NCBI RefSeq assembly: GCF_949987515.2
Contig: NW_027192658.1
Location: forward strand, 2,976,001 to 3,040,000
Source of the DNA: Delphinus delphis
Lineage: Eukaryota > Chordata > Mammalia > Artiodactyla > Delphinidae
DNA length: 64,000 bases
Reading direction: 5' to 3'
This document shows, one piece after another, positions 24,957-38,200 of this stretch. Under the pieces are notes generated by a model. That model saw only the letters and a program-made list of their open reading frames with translations, did no database searches and was not told where the DNA came from. The position numbers and the translations under genes were made by a program. Position 1 is the stretch's first letter, and the number at the start of each line of letters is the position of its first letter.

Positions 24957-27900
24957 CTAACTGAAATAAGTCACACAGAAAAAGAAACATCATAAGATAT
25001 CAGTAATACACGGAATGTAAACTTGGCTACACAGGAACTGAATTACAGAACAGAAGAGGGTCTCAAATTTAGAAAACCAACTTATGCTTGCTTAAGGGTA
25101 AAGGTGAGTTGGGGTGCTGCATAAAACCAGAGATTGAAATGAGCACAGATAAAGTTCCTTAAGCCAAATATGGAATAGACAAGAGCTACTCCTTGCTCAA
25201 CGAAATGGACTCAACACCGCATATTAAACGCCTAAGAATGTACCTGACTAGTAAGTATCGTAAAACCTATGGATTGCTATGTCTCCAAAAGAGAATCAAG
25301 CATGTGTACAGGGGCATAAACGCAGCAGTGATAGGATTGGAGAGGTTCGGTGAGCAAATGAAGACCCTTTGAAGTCATATTGCATGGTACCCATTCCACG
25401 GGTTTCAACTACCCAAGTTTAAGGTATTCTTCCTTCAGCTAAAACATGCATGTGGAACCCAAGTATGATCAACCATGTGAACGGGAGACGTGTTCAAATA
25501 TGTCTCAGTTTTCCTCCCCTGGTACTCGGGTGCAACATTCCAGACGCTTTACTAACACTCTCCCCACTTGGAGAGTCAGCGCCTTTAACCTCCTGTTTGG
25601 CCCAGTTTGCAATTTCTGCGGAAGATGAACAGGAATAGCGAGAACCAATGAGAGGCTAGCTGGAGGTGTCTGGACGGGCAAATTTAACTCTCATTTCCCA
25701 CCAGGAAGAGGAAATAACCAAAGGCTCAGCGTGCCGTACCGGAGCCAGATTAGGGCCTGAAGCCATCCTGCGGTGTTGCGGCCAGCTCAAAAGAAAGCGA
25801 GTTGAAGAAAGGAGCTCAGGGGCACTGTAATTCACAAACCTGCAGAGTTATAAATGACAGCTATCGTCCAAAAATAGACTGAAGTAAGGCTGCCAAGAGG
25901 ACTTGAAAGCGGGGCAGAATTGCAGGAAACAGATTTCAGGAGGTAGACTGGAATTGCATTGAAAGCATAGGAAAAGAGGCAGAACGTCCACAATGATGCA
26001 CTTGGCCAAAAAGGGCGTATGCGTTTTTTCCTGAATATATTCAGGAAAAAACGCATACGCCCTTTTTGGCCAACCAAGCAAGCTTGCAAAGGAAATCTGC
26101 ACTACAATGAAGTCTCACTTCCCCCCGGTCAAAAGGGCCATCTGAAAAAAGTGTAAAATCCAGAAAGGCAGGACAGGCCCTGGAGAACTGGGAGCCTTGT
26201 TATGCTGATGGGCGGGATGTAAATTGCCAACAACCACTCGGGAGAAGTGTATGGTGTTTCCTGAAACATCTAAAAAACAAAGCAACAGAACCTAGGGCAC
26301 TTCCACTTATGGTCCTATAGCTTAGGGAAATTAAAATCAAAAAGACACAGCCACCCCAAAGTTTGGAACGGCTCTGTTTACAAGAACCTCGTTTACAGTA
26401 CAAGTTCAACATCGCAGAAAGTGAAAAATGGATAAAGAAGTTGTGGTATTTACTTACAAAGCAATATCACTCAGCAATGAAATCTGTGTCATCAGGCCCT
26501 TAGCAGCACAATGAGTGGATTCAGGTATGATGATTCCAACTGAAGTAAGTCACACAGAAAAAGAAACATCATAAGATATCAGTAATACACGGAATGTAAA
26601 CTTGGCTACACAGGAACTGAATTACAGAACAGAACAGGGTCTCAAATTTAGAAAACCAACTTATGCTTGCTTAAGGGTAAAGGTGAGTTGGGGTGCTGCA
26701 TAAAACCAGAGATTGAAATGAGCACAGATAAAGTTCCTTAAGTCAAATATGGAATAGACAAGAGCTACTCCTTGCTCAACGAAATGGACTCAACACCACA
26801 TATTAAACGCCTAAGAATGTACCTGACTAGTAAATATCTTAAAACCTATGGATTGCTATGTCTCCGAAAGAGAATCAAGCATGTGTACAGGGGCATAAAC
26901 GCAGCAGTGATAGGATTGGAGAGGTTCGGTGAGCAAATGAAGACCCTTTGAAGTCATATTGCATGGTACCCATTACACGGGTCTTAACTCTCCAGGTTTA
27001 AGGTATTCTTCCTTCAGCTAAAACATGCATGTGGAACCCAAGTATGATCAACCATGTGAACGGGAGACGTGTTCAAATATGTCTCAGTTTTCCTCCCCTG
27101 GTACTCGGGTGCAACATTCCAGACGCTTTACTAACACTCTCCCCACTTGGAGAGTCAGCGCCTTTAACCTCCTGTTTGGCCCAGTTTGCAATTTCTGCGG
27201 AAGATGAACAGAAAGAGCGAGAACCAATGAGAGACTAGCTGGAGGTGTCTGGACGGGCAAATTTAACTCTCATTTCCCACCAGGAAGAGGAAATAACCAA
27301 AGGCTCAGCGTGCCGTCCCGGAACCAGATTAGGGCCTGAAGCCATCCTGCGGTGTTGCGGCCAGGTCACAAGAAAGCGAGTTGAAGAAAGGAGCTCAGGG
27401 GCACTGTAATTCACAAACCTGCAGAGTTATAAATGACAGCTATCGTCCAAAAATAGACTGAAGTAAGGCTGCCAAGAGGACTTGAAAGCGGGGCAGAATT
27501 GCAGGAAACCGATTTCAGGAGGTAGACTGGAATTGCACTGAAAGCACAGGAAAAGAGGCAGAACGTCCACAATGATGCACTTGGCCAAAAAGGGCGTATG
27601 CGTTTTTTCCTGAATATATTCAGGAAAAAACGCATACGCCCTTTTTGGCCAACCAAGTAAGCTTGCAAAGGAAATCTGCACTACAATGAAGTCTCACTTC
27701 CCCCCGGTCAAAAGGGCCATCTGTAAAAAGTGTAAAATCCAGAAAGGCAGGACAGGCCATGGAGAACTGCGAGCCTTGTTATGCTGATGGGCGGGATGTA
27801 AATTGCCAACAACCACTTGGGAGAAGTGTATGGTGTTTCCTGAAACATCTAAAAAACAAAGCAACAGAACCTAGGGCACTTCCACTTATGGTCCTATAGC

Positions 27901-30900
27901 TTAGGGAAATTAAAATCAAAAAGACACAGCCACCCCAAAGTTTGGAACGGCTCTGTTTACAAGAACCTCGTTTACAGTACAAGTTCAACATCGCAGAAAG
28001 TGAAAAATGGAGAAAGAAGTTGTGGTATTTACTTACAAAGCAATATCACTCAGCAATGAAATCTGTGTCATCAGGCCCTTAGCAGCACAATGAGTGGATT
28101 CAGGTATGATGATTCTAACTGAAGTAAGTCACACAGAAAAAGAAACATCATAAGATATCAGTAATACACGGAATGTAAACTTGGCTACACAGGAACTGAA
28201 TTACAGAACAGAACAGGGTCTCAAATTTAGAAAACCAACTTATTCTTGCTTAAGGGTAAAGGTGAGTTGGGGTGCTGCATAAAACCAGAGATTGAAATGA
28301 GCACAGATAAAGTTCCTTAAGCCAAATATGGAATAGACAAGAGCTACTCCTTGCTCAACGAAATGGACTCAACACCCCATATTAAACGCCTAAGAATGTA
28401 CCTGACTAGTAAGTATCTTAAAACCTATGGATTGCTATGTCTCCGAAAGAGAATCAAGCATGTGTACAGGGGCATAAACGCAGCAGTGATAGGATTGGAG
28501 AGGTTTGGTGAGCAAATGAAGACCCTTTGAAGTCATATTGCATGGTACCCATTCCACGGGTTTCAACTACCCAGGTTTAAGGTATTCTTCCTTCAGCGAA
28601 AACATGCATGTGGAACCTAGAGTATGATCAACCATGTGATCGGGAGACGTGTTCAAATATGTCTCAGTTTTCCTCCCCTGGTACTCGGGTGCAACATTCC
28701 AGACGCTTTAGTAACACTCTCCCCACTTGGAGAGTCAGTCCCTTTAACCTCCTGTTTGGCCCAGTTTGCAATTTCTGCGGAAGATGAACAGGAATAGCGA
28801 GAACCAATGAGAGGCTAGCTGGAGGTGTCTGGACGGGCAAATTTAACTCTCATTTCCCACCAGGAAGAGGAATTAACCAAAGGCTCAGCATGCCGTACCG
28901 GAGCCAGATTAGGGCCTGAAGCCATCCTGCGGTGTTGCGGCCAGGTCACAAGAAAGCGAGTTGAAGAAAGGAGCTCAGGGGCACTGTAATTCACAAACCT
29001 GCAGAGTTATAAATGACAGCTATCGTCCAAAAAGAGACTGAAGTAAGGCTTCCAAGAGGACTTGAAAGCGGGGCAGAATTGCAGGAAACCGATTTCAGGA
29101 GGTAGACTGGAATTGCATTGAAAGCATAGGAAAAGAGGCAGAACGTCCACAATGATGCACTTGGCCAAAAAGGGCGTATACGTTTTTTCCTGAATATATT
29201 CAGGAAAAAACGCATACGCCCTTTTTGGCCAACCAAGCAAGCTTGCAAAGGAAATCTGCACTACAATGAAGTCTCACTTCCCCCCGGTCAAAAGGGCCAT
29301 CTGTAAAAAGTGTAAAATCCAGAAAGGCAGGACAGGCCATGGAGAACTGGGAGCCTTGTTATGCTGATGGGCGGGATGTAAATTGCCAACAACCACTTGG
29401 GAGAAGTGTATGGTGTTTCCTGAAACATCTAAAAAACAAAGCAACAGAACCTAGGGCACTTCCACTTATGGTCCTATAGCTTAGGGAAATTAAAATAAAA
29501 AAGACACAGCCACCCCAAAGTTTGGAACGGCTCTGTTTACAAGAACCTCGTTTACAGTACAAGTTCAACATCGCAGAAAGTGAAAAATGGATAAAGAAGT
29601 TGTGGTATTTACTTACAAAGCAATATCACTCAGCAATGAAATCTGTGTCATCAGGCCCTTAGCAGCACAATGAGTGGATTCAGGTATGATGATTCTAACT
29701 GAAGTAAGTCACACAGAAAAAGAAACATCATAAGATATCAGTAATACACGGAATGTAAACTTGGCTACACAGGAACTGAATTACAGAACAGAACAGGGTC
29801 TCAAATTTAGAAAACCAACTTATGCTTGCTTCAGGGGAAAGGTGAGTTGGGTTGCTGCATAAAACCAGAGATTGAAATGAGCACAGATAAAGTTCCTTAA
29901 GCCAAATATGGAATAGACAAGAGCTACTCCTTGCTCAACGAAATGGACTCCACACCGCATATTAAACGCCTAAGAATGTACCTGACTAGTAAGTATCTTA
30001 AAACCTATGGATTGCTATGTCTCCGAAAGAGAATCAAGCATGTGTACAGGGGCATAAACGCAGCAGTGATAGGATTGGAGAGGTTCGGTGAGCAAATGAA
30101 GACCCTTTGAAGTCATATTGCATGGTACCCATTCCACGGGTCTCAACTCTCCAGGTTTAAGGTATTCTTCCTTCAGCTAAAACATGCATGTGGAACCTAG
30201 AGTATGAACAACCATGTGATCGGGAGACGTGTTCAAATATGTCTCAGTTTTCGTACCCTGGTACTCGGGTGCAACATTCCAGAAGCTTTACTAACACTCT
30301 CCCGACTTGGAGAGTCAGTCCCTTTAAACTCCTGTTTGGCCCAGTTTGCAATTTCTGCGGAAGATGAACAGGAATAGCGAGAACCAATGAGAGGCTAGCT
30401 GGAGGTATCTGGACGGGCAAATTTAACTCTCATTTCCCACCAGGAAGAGGAAATAACCAAAGGCTCAGCGTGCCGTACCGGAACCAGATTAGGGCCTGAA
30501 GCCATCCTGCGGTGTTGCAGCCAGCTCAAAAGAAAGCGAGTTGAAGAAAGGAGCTCAGGGGCACTGTAATTCACAAACCTGCAGAGTTATAAATGACAGC
30601 TATCGTCCAAAAATATACTGAAGTAAGGCTGCCAAGAGGACTTGAAAGCGGGGCAGAATTGCAGGAAACAGATTTCAGGAGGTAGACTGGAATTGCATTG
30701 AAAGCATAGGAAAAGAGGCAGAACGTCCACAATGATGCACTTGGCCAAAAAGGGCGTATGCGTTTTTTCCTGAATATATTCAGGAAAAAACGCATACGCC
30801 CTTTTTGGCCAACCAAGTAAGCTTGCAAAGGAAATCTGCACTACAATGAAGTCTCACTTCCCCCCGGTCAAAAGGGCCATCTGAAAAAAGTGTAAAATCC

Positions 30901-32854
30901 AGAAAGGCAGGACAGGCCATGGAGAACTGGGAGCCTTGTTATGCTGATGGGCGGGATGTAAATTGCCAACAACCACTTGGGAGAAGTGTATGGTGTTTCC
31001 TGAAACATCTAAAAAACAAAGCAACAGAACCTAGGGCACTTCCACTTATGGTCCTATAGCTTAGGGAAATTAAAATCAAAAAGACACAGCCACCCCAAAG
31101 TTTGGAACGGCTCTGTTTACAAGAACCTCGTTTACAGTACAAGTTCAACATCGCAGAAAGTGAAAAATGGATAAAGAAGTTGTGGTATTTACTTACAAAG
31201 CAATATCACTCAGCAATGAAATCTGTGTCATCAGGCCCTTAGCAGCACAATGAGTGGATTCAGGTATGATGATTCTAACTGAAGTAAGTCACACAGAAAA
31301 AGAAACATCATAAGATATCAGTAATACACGGAATGTAAACTTGGCTACACAGGAACTGAATTACAGAACAGAACAGGGTCTCAAATTTAGAAAACCAACT
31401 TATTCTTGCTTAAGGGTAAAGGTGAGTTGGGGTGCTGCATAAAACCAGAGATTGAAATGAGCACAGATAAAGTTCCTTAAGCCAAATATGGAATAGACAA
31501 GAGCTACTCCTTGCTCAACGAAATGGACTCAACACCCCATATTAAACGCCTAAGTATGTACCTGACTAGTAAATATCTTAAAACCTATGGATTGCTATGT
31601 CTCCGAAAGAGAATCAAGCATGTGTACAGGGGCATAAACGCAGCAGTGATAGGATTGGAGAGGTTTGGTGAGCAAATGAAGACCCTTTGAAGTCATATTG
31701 CATGGTACCCATTCCACGGGTTTCAACTACCCAGGTTTAAGGTATTCTTCCTTCAGCGAAAACATGCATGTGGAACCTAGAGTATGATCAACCATGTGAT
31801 CGGGAGACGTGTTCAAATATGTCTCAGTTTTCCTCCCCTGGTACTCGGGTGCAACATTCCAGACGCTTTAGTAACACTCTCCCCACTTGGAGAGTCAGTC
31901 CCTTTAACCTCCTGTTTGGCCCAGTTTGCAATTTCTGCGGAAGATGAACAGGAATAGCGAGAACCAATGAGAGGCTAGCTGGAGGTGTCTGGACGGGCAA
32001 ATTTAACTCTCATTTCCCACCAGGAAGAGGAATTAACCAAAGGCTCAGCGTGCCGTACCGGAGCCAGATTAGGGCCTGAAGCCATCCTGCGGTGTTGCGG
32101 CCAGGTCACAAGAAAGCGAGTTGAAGAAAGGAGCTCAGGGGCACTGTAATTCACAAACCTGCAGAGTTATAAATGACAGCTATCGTCCAAAAATAGACTG
32201 AAGTAAGGCTTCCAAGAGGACTTGAAAGCGGGGCAGAATTGCAGGAAACCGATTTCAGGAGGTAGACTGGAATTGCATTGAAAGCATAGGAAAAGAGGCA
32301 GAACGTCCACAATGATGCACTTGGCCAAAAAGGGCGTATACGTTTTTTCCTGAATATATTCAGGAAAAAACGCATACGCCCTTTTTGGCCAACCAAGCAA
32401 GCTTGCAAAGGAAATCTGCACTACAATGAAGTCTCACTTTCCCCCGGTCAAAAGGGCCATCTGAAAAAAGTGTAAAATCCAGAAAGGCAGGACAGGCCAT
32501 GGAGAACTGGGAGCCTTGTTATGCTGATGGGCGGGATGTAAATTGCCAACAGACACTCGGGAGAAGTGTATGGTGTTTCCTGAAACATCTAAAAAACAAA
32601 GCAACAGAGCCTAGGGCACTGCCACTTATAGTCCTATAGCTTAGGGAAACTAAAATCAAAAAGACACAGCCACCCGAAAGTTTGGGACGCCTCTGTTTAC
32701 AAGAACCTCGTTTACAGTACAAGTTCAACATCGCAGAAAGTGAAAAATGGATAAAGAAGTTGTGGTATTTACTTACAAAGCAATATCACTCAGCAATGAA
32801 ATCTATGTCATCAGGCCCTTAGCATCACAATGAGTGGATTCAGGCATGATGATT
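24957..32854 (+). repeat. Five-monomer higher-order repeat, copy B
   Basis: This second full copy of the five-monomer block follows copy A directly at an offset of 7,897-7,898 bp. Its monomers repeat the variants of copy A in the same order: the CCCTGG variant, then the AAGAGCGAG variant, then the AAAAAGAGACTGAAG variant with CTTCAGCGAAAAC, and so on. Differences from A include TGGAGAAAGAAG at about 28,010, where A has TGGATAAAGAAG, ATGAACAACC at about 30,206 where A has ATGATCAACC, and TTTAAACTCC at about 30,325 where A has TTTAACCTCC. Such few differences over nearly 8 kb indicate a recent unequal exchange or amplification. Confidence 0.85.
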
Positions 32855-35280
32855 CTAACTGAAATAAGTCACACAGAAAAAGAAACATCATAAGATATCA
32901 GTAATACACGGAATGTAAACTTGGCTACACAGGAACTGAATTACAGAACAGAAGAGGGTCTCAAATTTAGAAAACCAACTTATGCTTGCTTAAGGGTAAA
33001 GGTGAGTTGGGGTGCTGCATAAAACCAGAGATTGAAATGAGCACAGATAAAGTTCCTTAAGTCAAATATGGAATAGACAAGAGCTACTCCTTGCTCAACG
33101 AAATGGACTCAACACCGCATATTAAACGCCTAAGAATGTACCTGACTAGTAAGTATCGTAAAACCTATGGATTGCTATGTCTCCAAAAGAGAATCAAGCA
33201 TGTGTACAGGGGCATAAACGCAGCAGTGATAGGATTGGAGAGGTTCGGTGAGCAAATGAAGACCCTTTGAAGTCATATTGCATGGTACCCATTCCACGGG
33301 TTTCAACTACCCAAGTTTAAGGTATTCTTCCTTCAGCTAAAACATGCATGTGGAACCCAAGTATGATCAACCATGTGAACGGGAGACGTGTTCAAATATG
33401 TCTCAGTTTTCCTCCCCTGGTACTCGGGTGCAACATTCCAGACGCTTTACTAACACTCTCCCCACTTGGAGAGTCAGCGCCTTTAACCTCCTGTTTGGCC
33501 CAGTTTGCAATTTCTGCGGAAGATGAACAGGAATAGCGAGAACCAATGAGAGGCTAGCTGGAGGTGTCTGGACGGGCAAATTTAACTCTCATTTCCCACC
33601 AGGAAGAGGAAATAACCAAAGGCTCAGCGTGCCGTACCGGAGCCAGATTAGGGCCTGAAGCCATCCTGCGGTGTTGCGGCCAGCTCAAAAGAAAGCGAGT
33701 TGAAGAAAGGAGCTCAGGGGCACTGTAATTCACAAACCTGCAGAGTTATAAATGACAGCTATCGTCCAAAAATAGACTGAAGTAAGGCTGCCAAGAGGAC
33801 TTGAAAGCGGGGCAGAATTGCAGGAAACCGATTTCAGGAGGTAGACTGGAATTGCATTGAAAGCATAGGAAAAGAGGCAGAACGTCCACAATGATGCACT
33901 TGGCCAAAAAGGGCGTATGCGTTTTTTCCTGAATATATTCAGGAAAAAACGCATACGCCCTTTTTGGCCAACCAAGCAAGCTTGCAAAGGAAATCTGCAC
34001 TACAATGAAGTCTCACTTCCCCCCGGTCAAAAGGGCCATCTGAAAAAAGTGTAAAATCCAGAAAGGCAGGACAGGCCCTGGAGAACTGGGAGCCTTGTTA
34101 TGCTGATGGGCGGGATGTAAATTGCCAACAACCACTGGGGAGAAGTGTATGGTGTTTCCTGAAACATCTAAAAAACAAAGCAACAGAACCTAGGGCACTT
34201 CCACTTATGGTCCTATAGCTTAGGGAAATTAAAATCAAAAAGACACAGCCACCCCAAAGTTTGGAACGGCTCTGTTTACAAGAACCTCGTTTACAGTACA
34301 AGTTCAACATCGCAGAAAGTGAAAAATGGATAAAGAAGTTGTGGTATTTACTTACAAAGCAATATCACTCAGCAATGAAATCTGTGTCATCAGGCCCTTA
34401 GCAGCACAATGAGTGGATTCAGGTATGATGATTCCAACTGAAGTAAGTCACACAGAAAAAGAAACATCATAAGATATCAGTAATACACGGAATGTAAACT
34501 TGGCTACACAGGAACTGAATTACAGAACAGAACAGGTTCTCAAATTTAGAAAACCAACTTATGCTTGCTTAAGGGTAAAGGTGAGTTGGGGTGCTGCATA
34601 AAACCAGAGATTGAAATGAGCACAGATAAAGTTCCTTAAGTCAAATATGGAATAGACAAGAGCTACTCCTTGCTCAACGAAATGGACTCAACACCACATA
34701 TTAAACGCCTAAGAATGTACCTGACTAGTAAATATCTTAAAACCTATGGATTGCTATGTCTCCGAAAGAGAATCAAGCATGTGTACAGGGGCATAAACGC
34801 AGCAGTGATAGGATTGGAGAGGTTCGGTGAGCAAATGAAGACCCTTTGAAGTCATATTGCATGGTACCCATTACACGGGTCTTAACTCTCCAGGTTTAAG
34901 GTATTCTTCCTTCAGCTAAAACATGCATGTGGAACCCAAGTATGATCAACCATGTGAACGGGAGACGTGTTCAAATATGTCTCAGTTTTCCTCCCCTGGT
35001 ACTCGGGTGCAACATTCCAGACGCTTTACTAACACTCTCCCCACTTGGAGAGTCAGCGCCTTTAACCTCCTGTTTGGCCCAGTTTGCAATTTCTGCGGAA
35101 GATGAACAGAAAGAGCGAGAACCAATGAGAGACTAGCTGGAGGTGTGTGGACGGGCAAATTTAACTCTCATTTCCCACCAGGAAGAGGAAATAACCAAAG
35201 GCTCAGCGTGCCGTCCCGGAACCAGATTAGGGCCTGAAGCCATCCTGCGGTGTTGCGGCCAGGTCACAAGAAAGCGAGTT
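32855..35280 (+). repeat. Five-monomer higher-order repeat, truncated copy C
   Basis: The third copy carries the first one and a half monomers of the block, including the CCCTGG variant (about 34,069) and the AACAGAAAGAGCGAG variant (about 35,105). After about 35,280 the next monomer has AAAAAGAGACTGAAG and GTATACGTTTTTTCC, which belong to the following monomer of copies A and B (21,264 and 29,161 palindromes), not to the one expected here. About one monomer is therefore skipped, as expected of unequal crossover or conversion between out-of-register copies. Downstream (35.6-45.3 kb) the monomers are no longer in the five-monomer order. Confidence 0.75.
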
Positions 35281-38200
35281 GAAGAAAGGAGCTCAGGGGC
35301 ACTGTAATTCACAAACCTGCAGAGTTATAAATGACAGCTATCGTCCAAAAAGAGACTGAAGTAAGGCTTCCAAGAGGACTTGAAAGCGGGGCAGAATTGC
35401 AGGAAACCGATTTCAGGAGGTAGACTGGAATTGCATTGAAAGCATAGGAAAAGAGGCAGAACGTCCACAATGATGCACTTGGCCAAAAAGGGCGTATACG
35501 TTTTTTCCTGAATATATTCAGGAAAAAACGCATACGCCCTTTTTGGCCAACCAAGCAAGCTTGCAAAGGAAATCTGCACTACAATGAAGTCTCACTTCCC
35601 CCCGGTCAAAAGGGCCATCTGAAAAAAGTGTAAAATCCAGAAAGGCAACAGGCCATTGTGAACTGGGAGCCTTGTTATGCTGAGGGGCGGGATGTAAATT
35701 GCCAACAGACACTTGGGAGAAGTGTATGGTGTTTCCTGAAACATCTAAAAAACAAAGCAACAGAGCCTAGGGCACTTCCACTTATGGTCCTATAGCTTAG
35801 GGAAATTAAAATCAAAAACACACAGCCACCCCAAAGTTTGGAACGGCTCTGTTTACAAGAACCTCGTTTACAGTACAAGTTCAACATCGCAGAAAGTGAA
35901 AAATGGATAAAGAAGTTGTGGTATTTACTTACAAAGCAATATCACTCAGCAATGAAATCTGTGTCATCAGGCCCTTAGCAGCACAATGAGTGGATTCAGG
36001 TATGATGATTCTAACTGAAATAAGTCACACAGAAAAAGAAACATCATAAGATATCAGTAATACACGGAATGTAAACTTGGCTACACAGGAACTGAATTAC
36101 AGAAAAGAACAGGGTCTCAAATTTAGAAAACCAACTTATGCTTGCTTAAGGGGAAAGGTGAGTTGGGGTGCTGCATAAAACCAGAGATTGAAATGAGCAC
36201 AGATAAAGTTCCTTAAGCCAAATATGGAATAGACAAGAGCTACTTCTTGCTCAACGAAATGGACTCAACACCCCATATTAAACGCCTAAGAATGTACCTG
36301 ACTAGTAAGTATCTTAAAACCTATGGATTGCTATGTCTCCGAAAGAGAATCAAGCATGTGTACAGGGGCATAAACGCAGCAGTGATAGGATTGGAGAGGT
36401 TCGGTGAGCAAATGAAGACCCTTTCAAGTCATATTGCATGGTACCCATTCCACGGGTTTCAACTACCCAGGTTTTAGGTATTCTTCCTTCAGCTAAAACA
36501 TGCATGTGGAACCCAGAGTATGATCAACCATGTGATCGGGAGACGTGTTCAAATATGTCTCAGTTTTCCTCCCCTGGTACTCGGGTGCAACATTCCAGAC
36601 GCTTTACTAACACTCTCGCCACTTGGAGAGTCAGTCCCTTTAACCTCCTGTTTGGCCCCGTTTGCAATTTCTGCGGAAGATGAACAGGAATAGCGAGAAC
36701 CAATGAGAGACTAGCTGGAGGTGTCTGGACGGGCAAATTTAACTCTCATTTCCCACCAGGAAGAGGAATTAACCAAAGGCTCAGCGTGCCGTACCGGAAC
36801 CAGATTAGGGCCTGAAGCCATCCTGCGGTGTTGCGGCCAGCTCAAAAGAAAGCGAGTTGAAGAAAGGAGCTCAGGGGCACTGAAATTCACAAACCTGCAG
36901 AGTTATAAATGACAGCTATCGTCCTAAAATAGACTGAAGTAAGGCTGCCAAGAGGACTTGAAAGCGGGGCAGAATTGCAGGAAACCGATTTCAGGATGTA
37001 GACTGGAATTGCATTGAAAGCATAGGAAAAGAGGCAGAACGTCCACAATGATGCACTTGGCCAAAAAGGGCGTATGCGTTTTTTCCTGAATATATTCAGG
37101 AAAAAACGCATACGCCCTTTTTGGCCAACCAAGCAAGCTTGCAAAGGAAATCTGCACTGCAATGAAGTCTCACTTCCCGCCGGTCAAAAGGGCCATCTGA
37201 AAAAAGTGTAAAATCCAGAAAGGCAGGACAGGCCATGGAGAACTGGGAGCATTGTTATGCTGATGGGCGGGATGTAAATTGCCAACAGCCACTCTGGAGA
37301 AGTGTATGGTGTTTCCTGAAACATCTAAAAAACAAAGCAACAGAATCTAGGGCACTTCCACTTATGGTCCTATAGCTTAGGGAAATTAAAATCAAAAAGA
37401 CACAGCCACCCCAAAGTTTGGAATGGCTCTGTTTACAAGAACCTCGTTTACAGTACTAGTTCAACATCGCAGAAAGTGAAAAATGGATAAAGAAGTTGTG
37501 GTATTTACTTACAAAGCAATATCACTCAGCAATGAAATCTGTGTCATCAGGCCCTTAGCAGCACAATGAGTGGATTCAGGTATGATGATTCTAACTGAAG
37601 TAAGTCACACAGAAAAAGAAACATCATAAGATATCAGTAATACACGGAATGTAAACTTGGCTACACAGGAACTGAATTACAGAACAGAACAGGGTCTCCA
37701 ATTTAGAAAACCAACTTATGCTTGCTTAAGGGTAAAGGTGAGTTGGGGTGCTGCATAAAACCAGAGATTGAAATGAGCACAGATAAAGTTCCTTAAGTCA
37801 AATATGGAATAGACAAGAGCTACTCCTTGCTCAACGAAATGGACTCAACATCGCATATTAAACGCCTAAGAATGTACCTGACTAGTAAGTATCTTAAAAC
37901 CTATGGATTGCTATGTCTCCGAAAGAGAATCAAGCATGTGTACAGGGGCATAAACGCAGCAGTGATAGGATTGGAGAGGTTCGGTGAGCAAATGAAGACC
38001 CTTTGAAGTCATATTGCATGGTACCCATTACACGGGTCTTAACTCTCCAGGTTTAAGGTATTCTTCCTTCAGCTAAAACATGCATGTGGAACCCAAGTAT
38101 GATCAACCATGTGAACGGGAGACGTGTTCAAATATGTCTCAGTTTTCCTCCCCTGGTACTCGGGTGCAACATTCCAGACGCTTTACTAACACTCTCCCCA

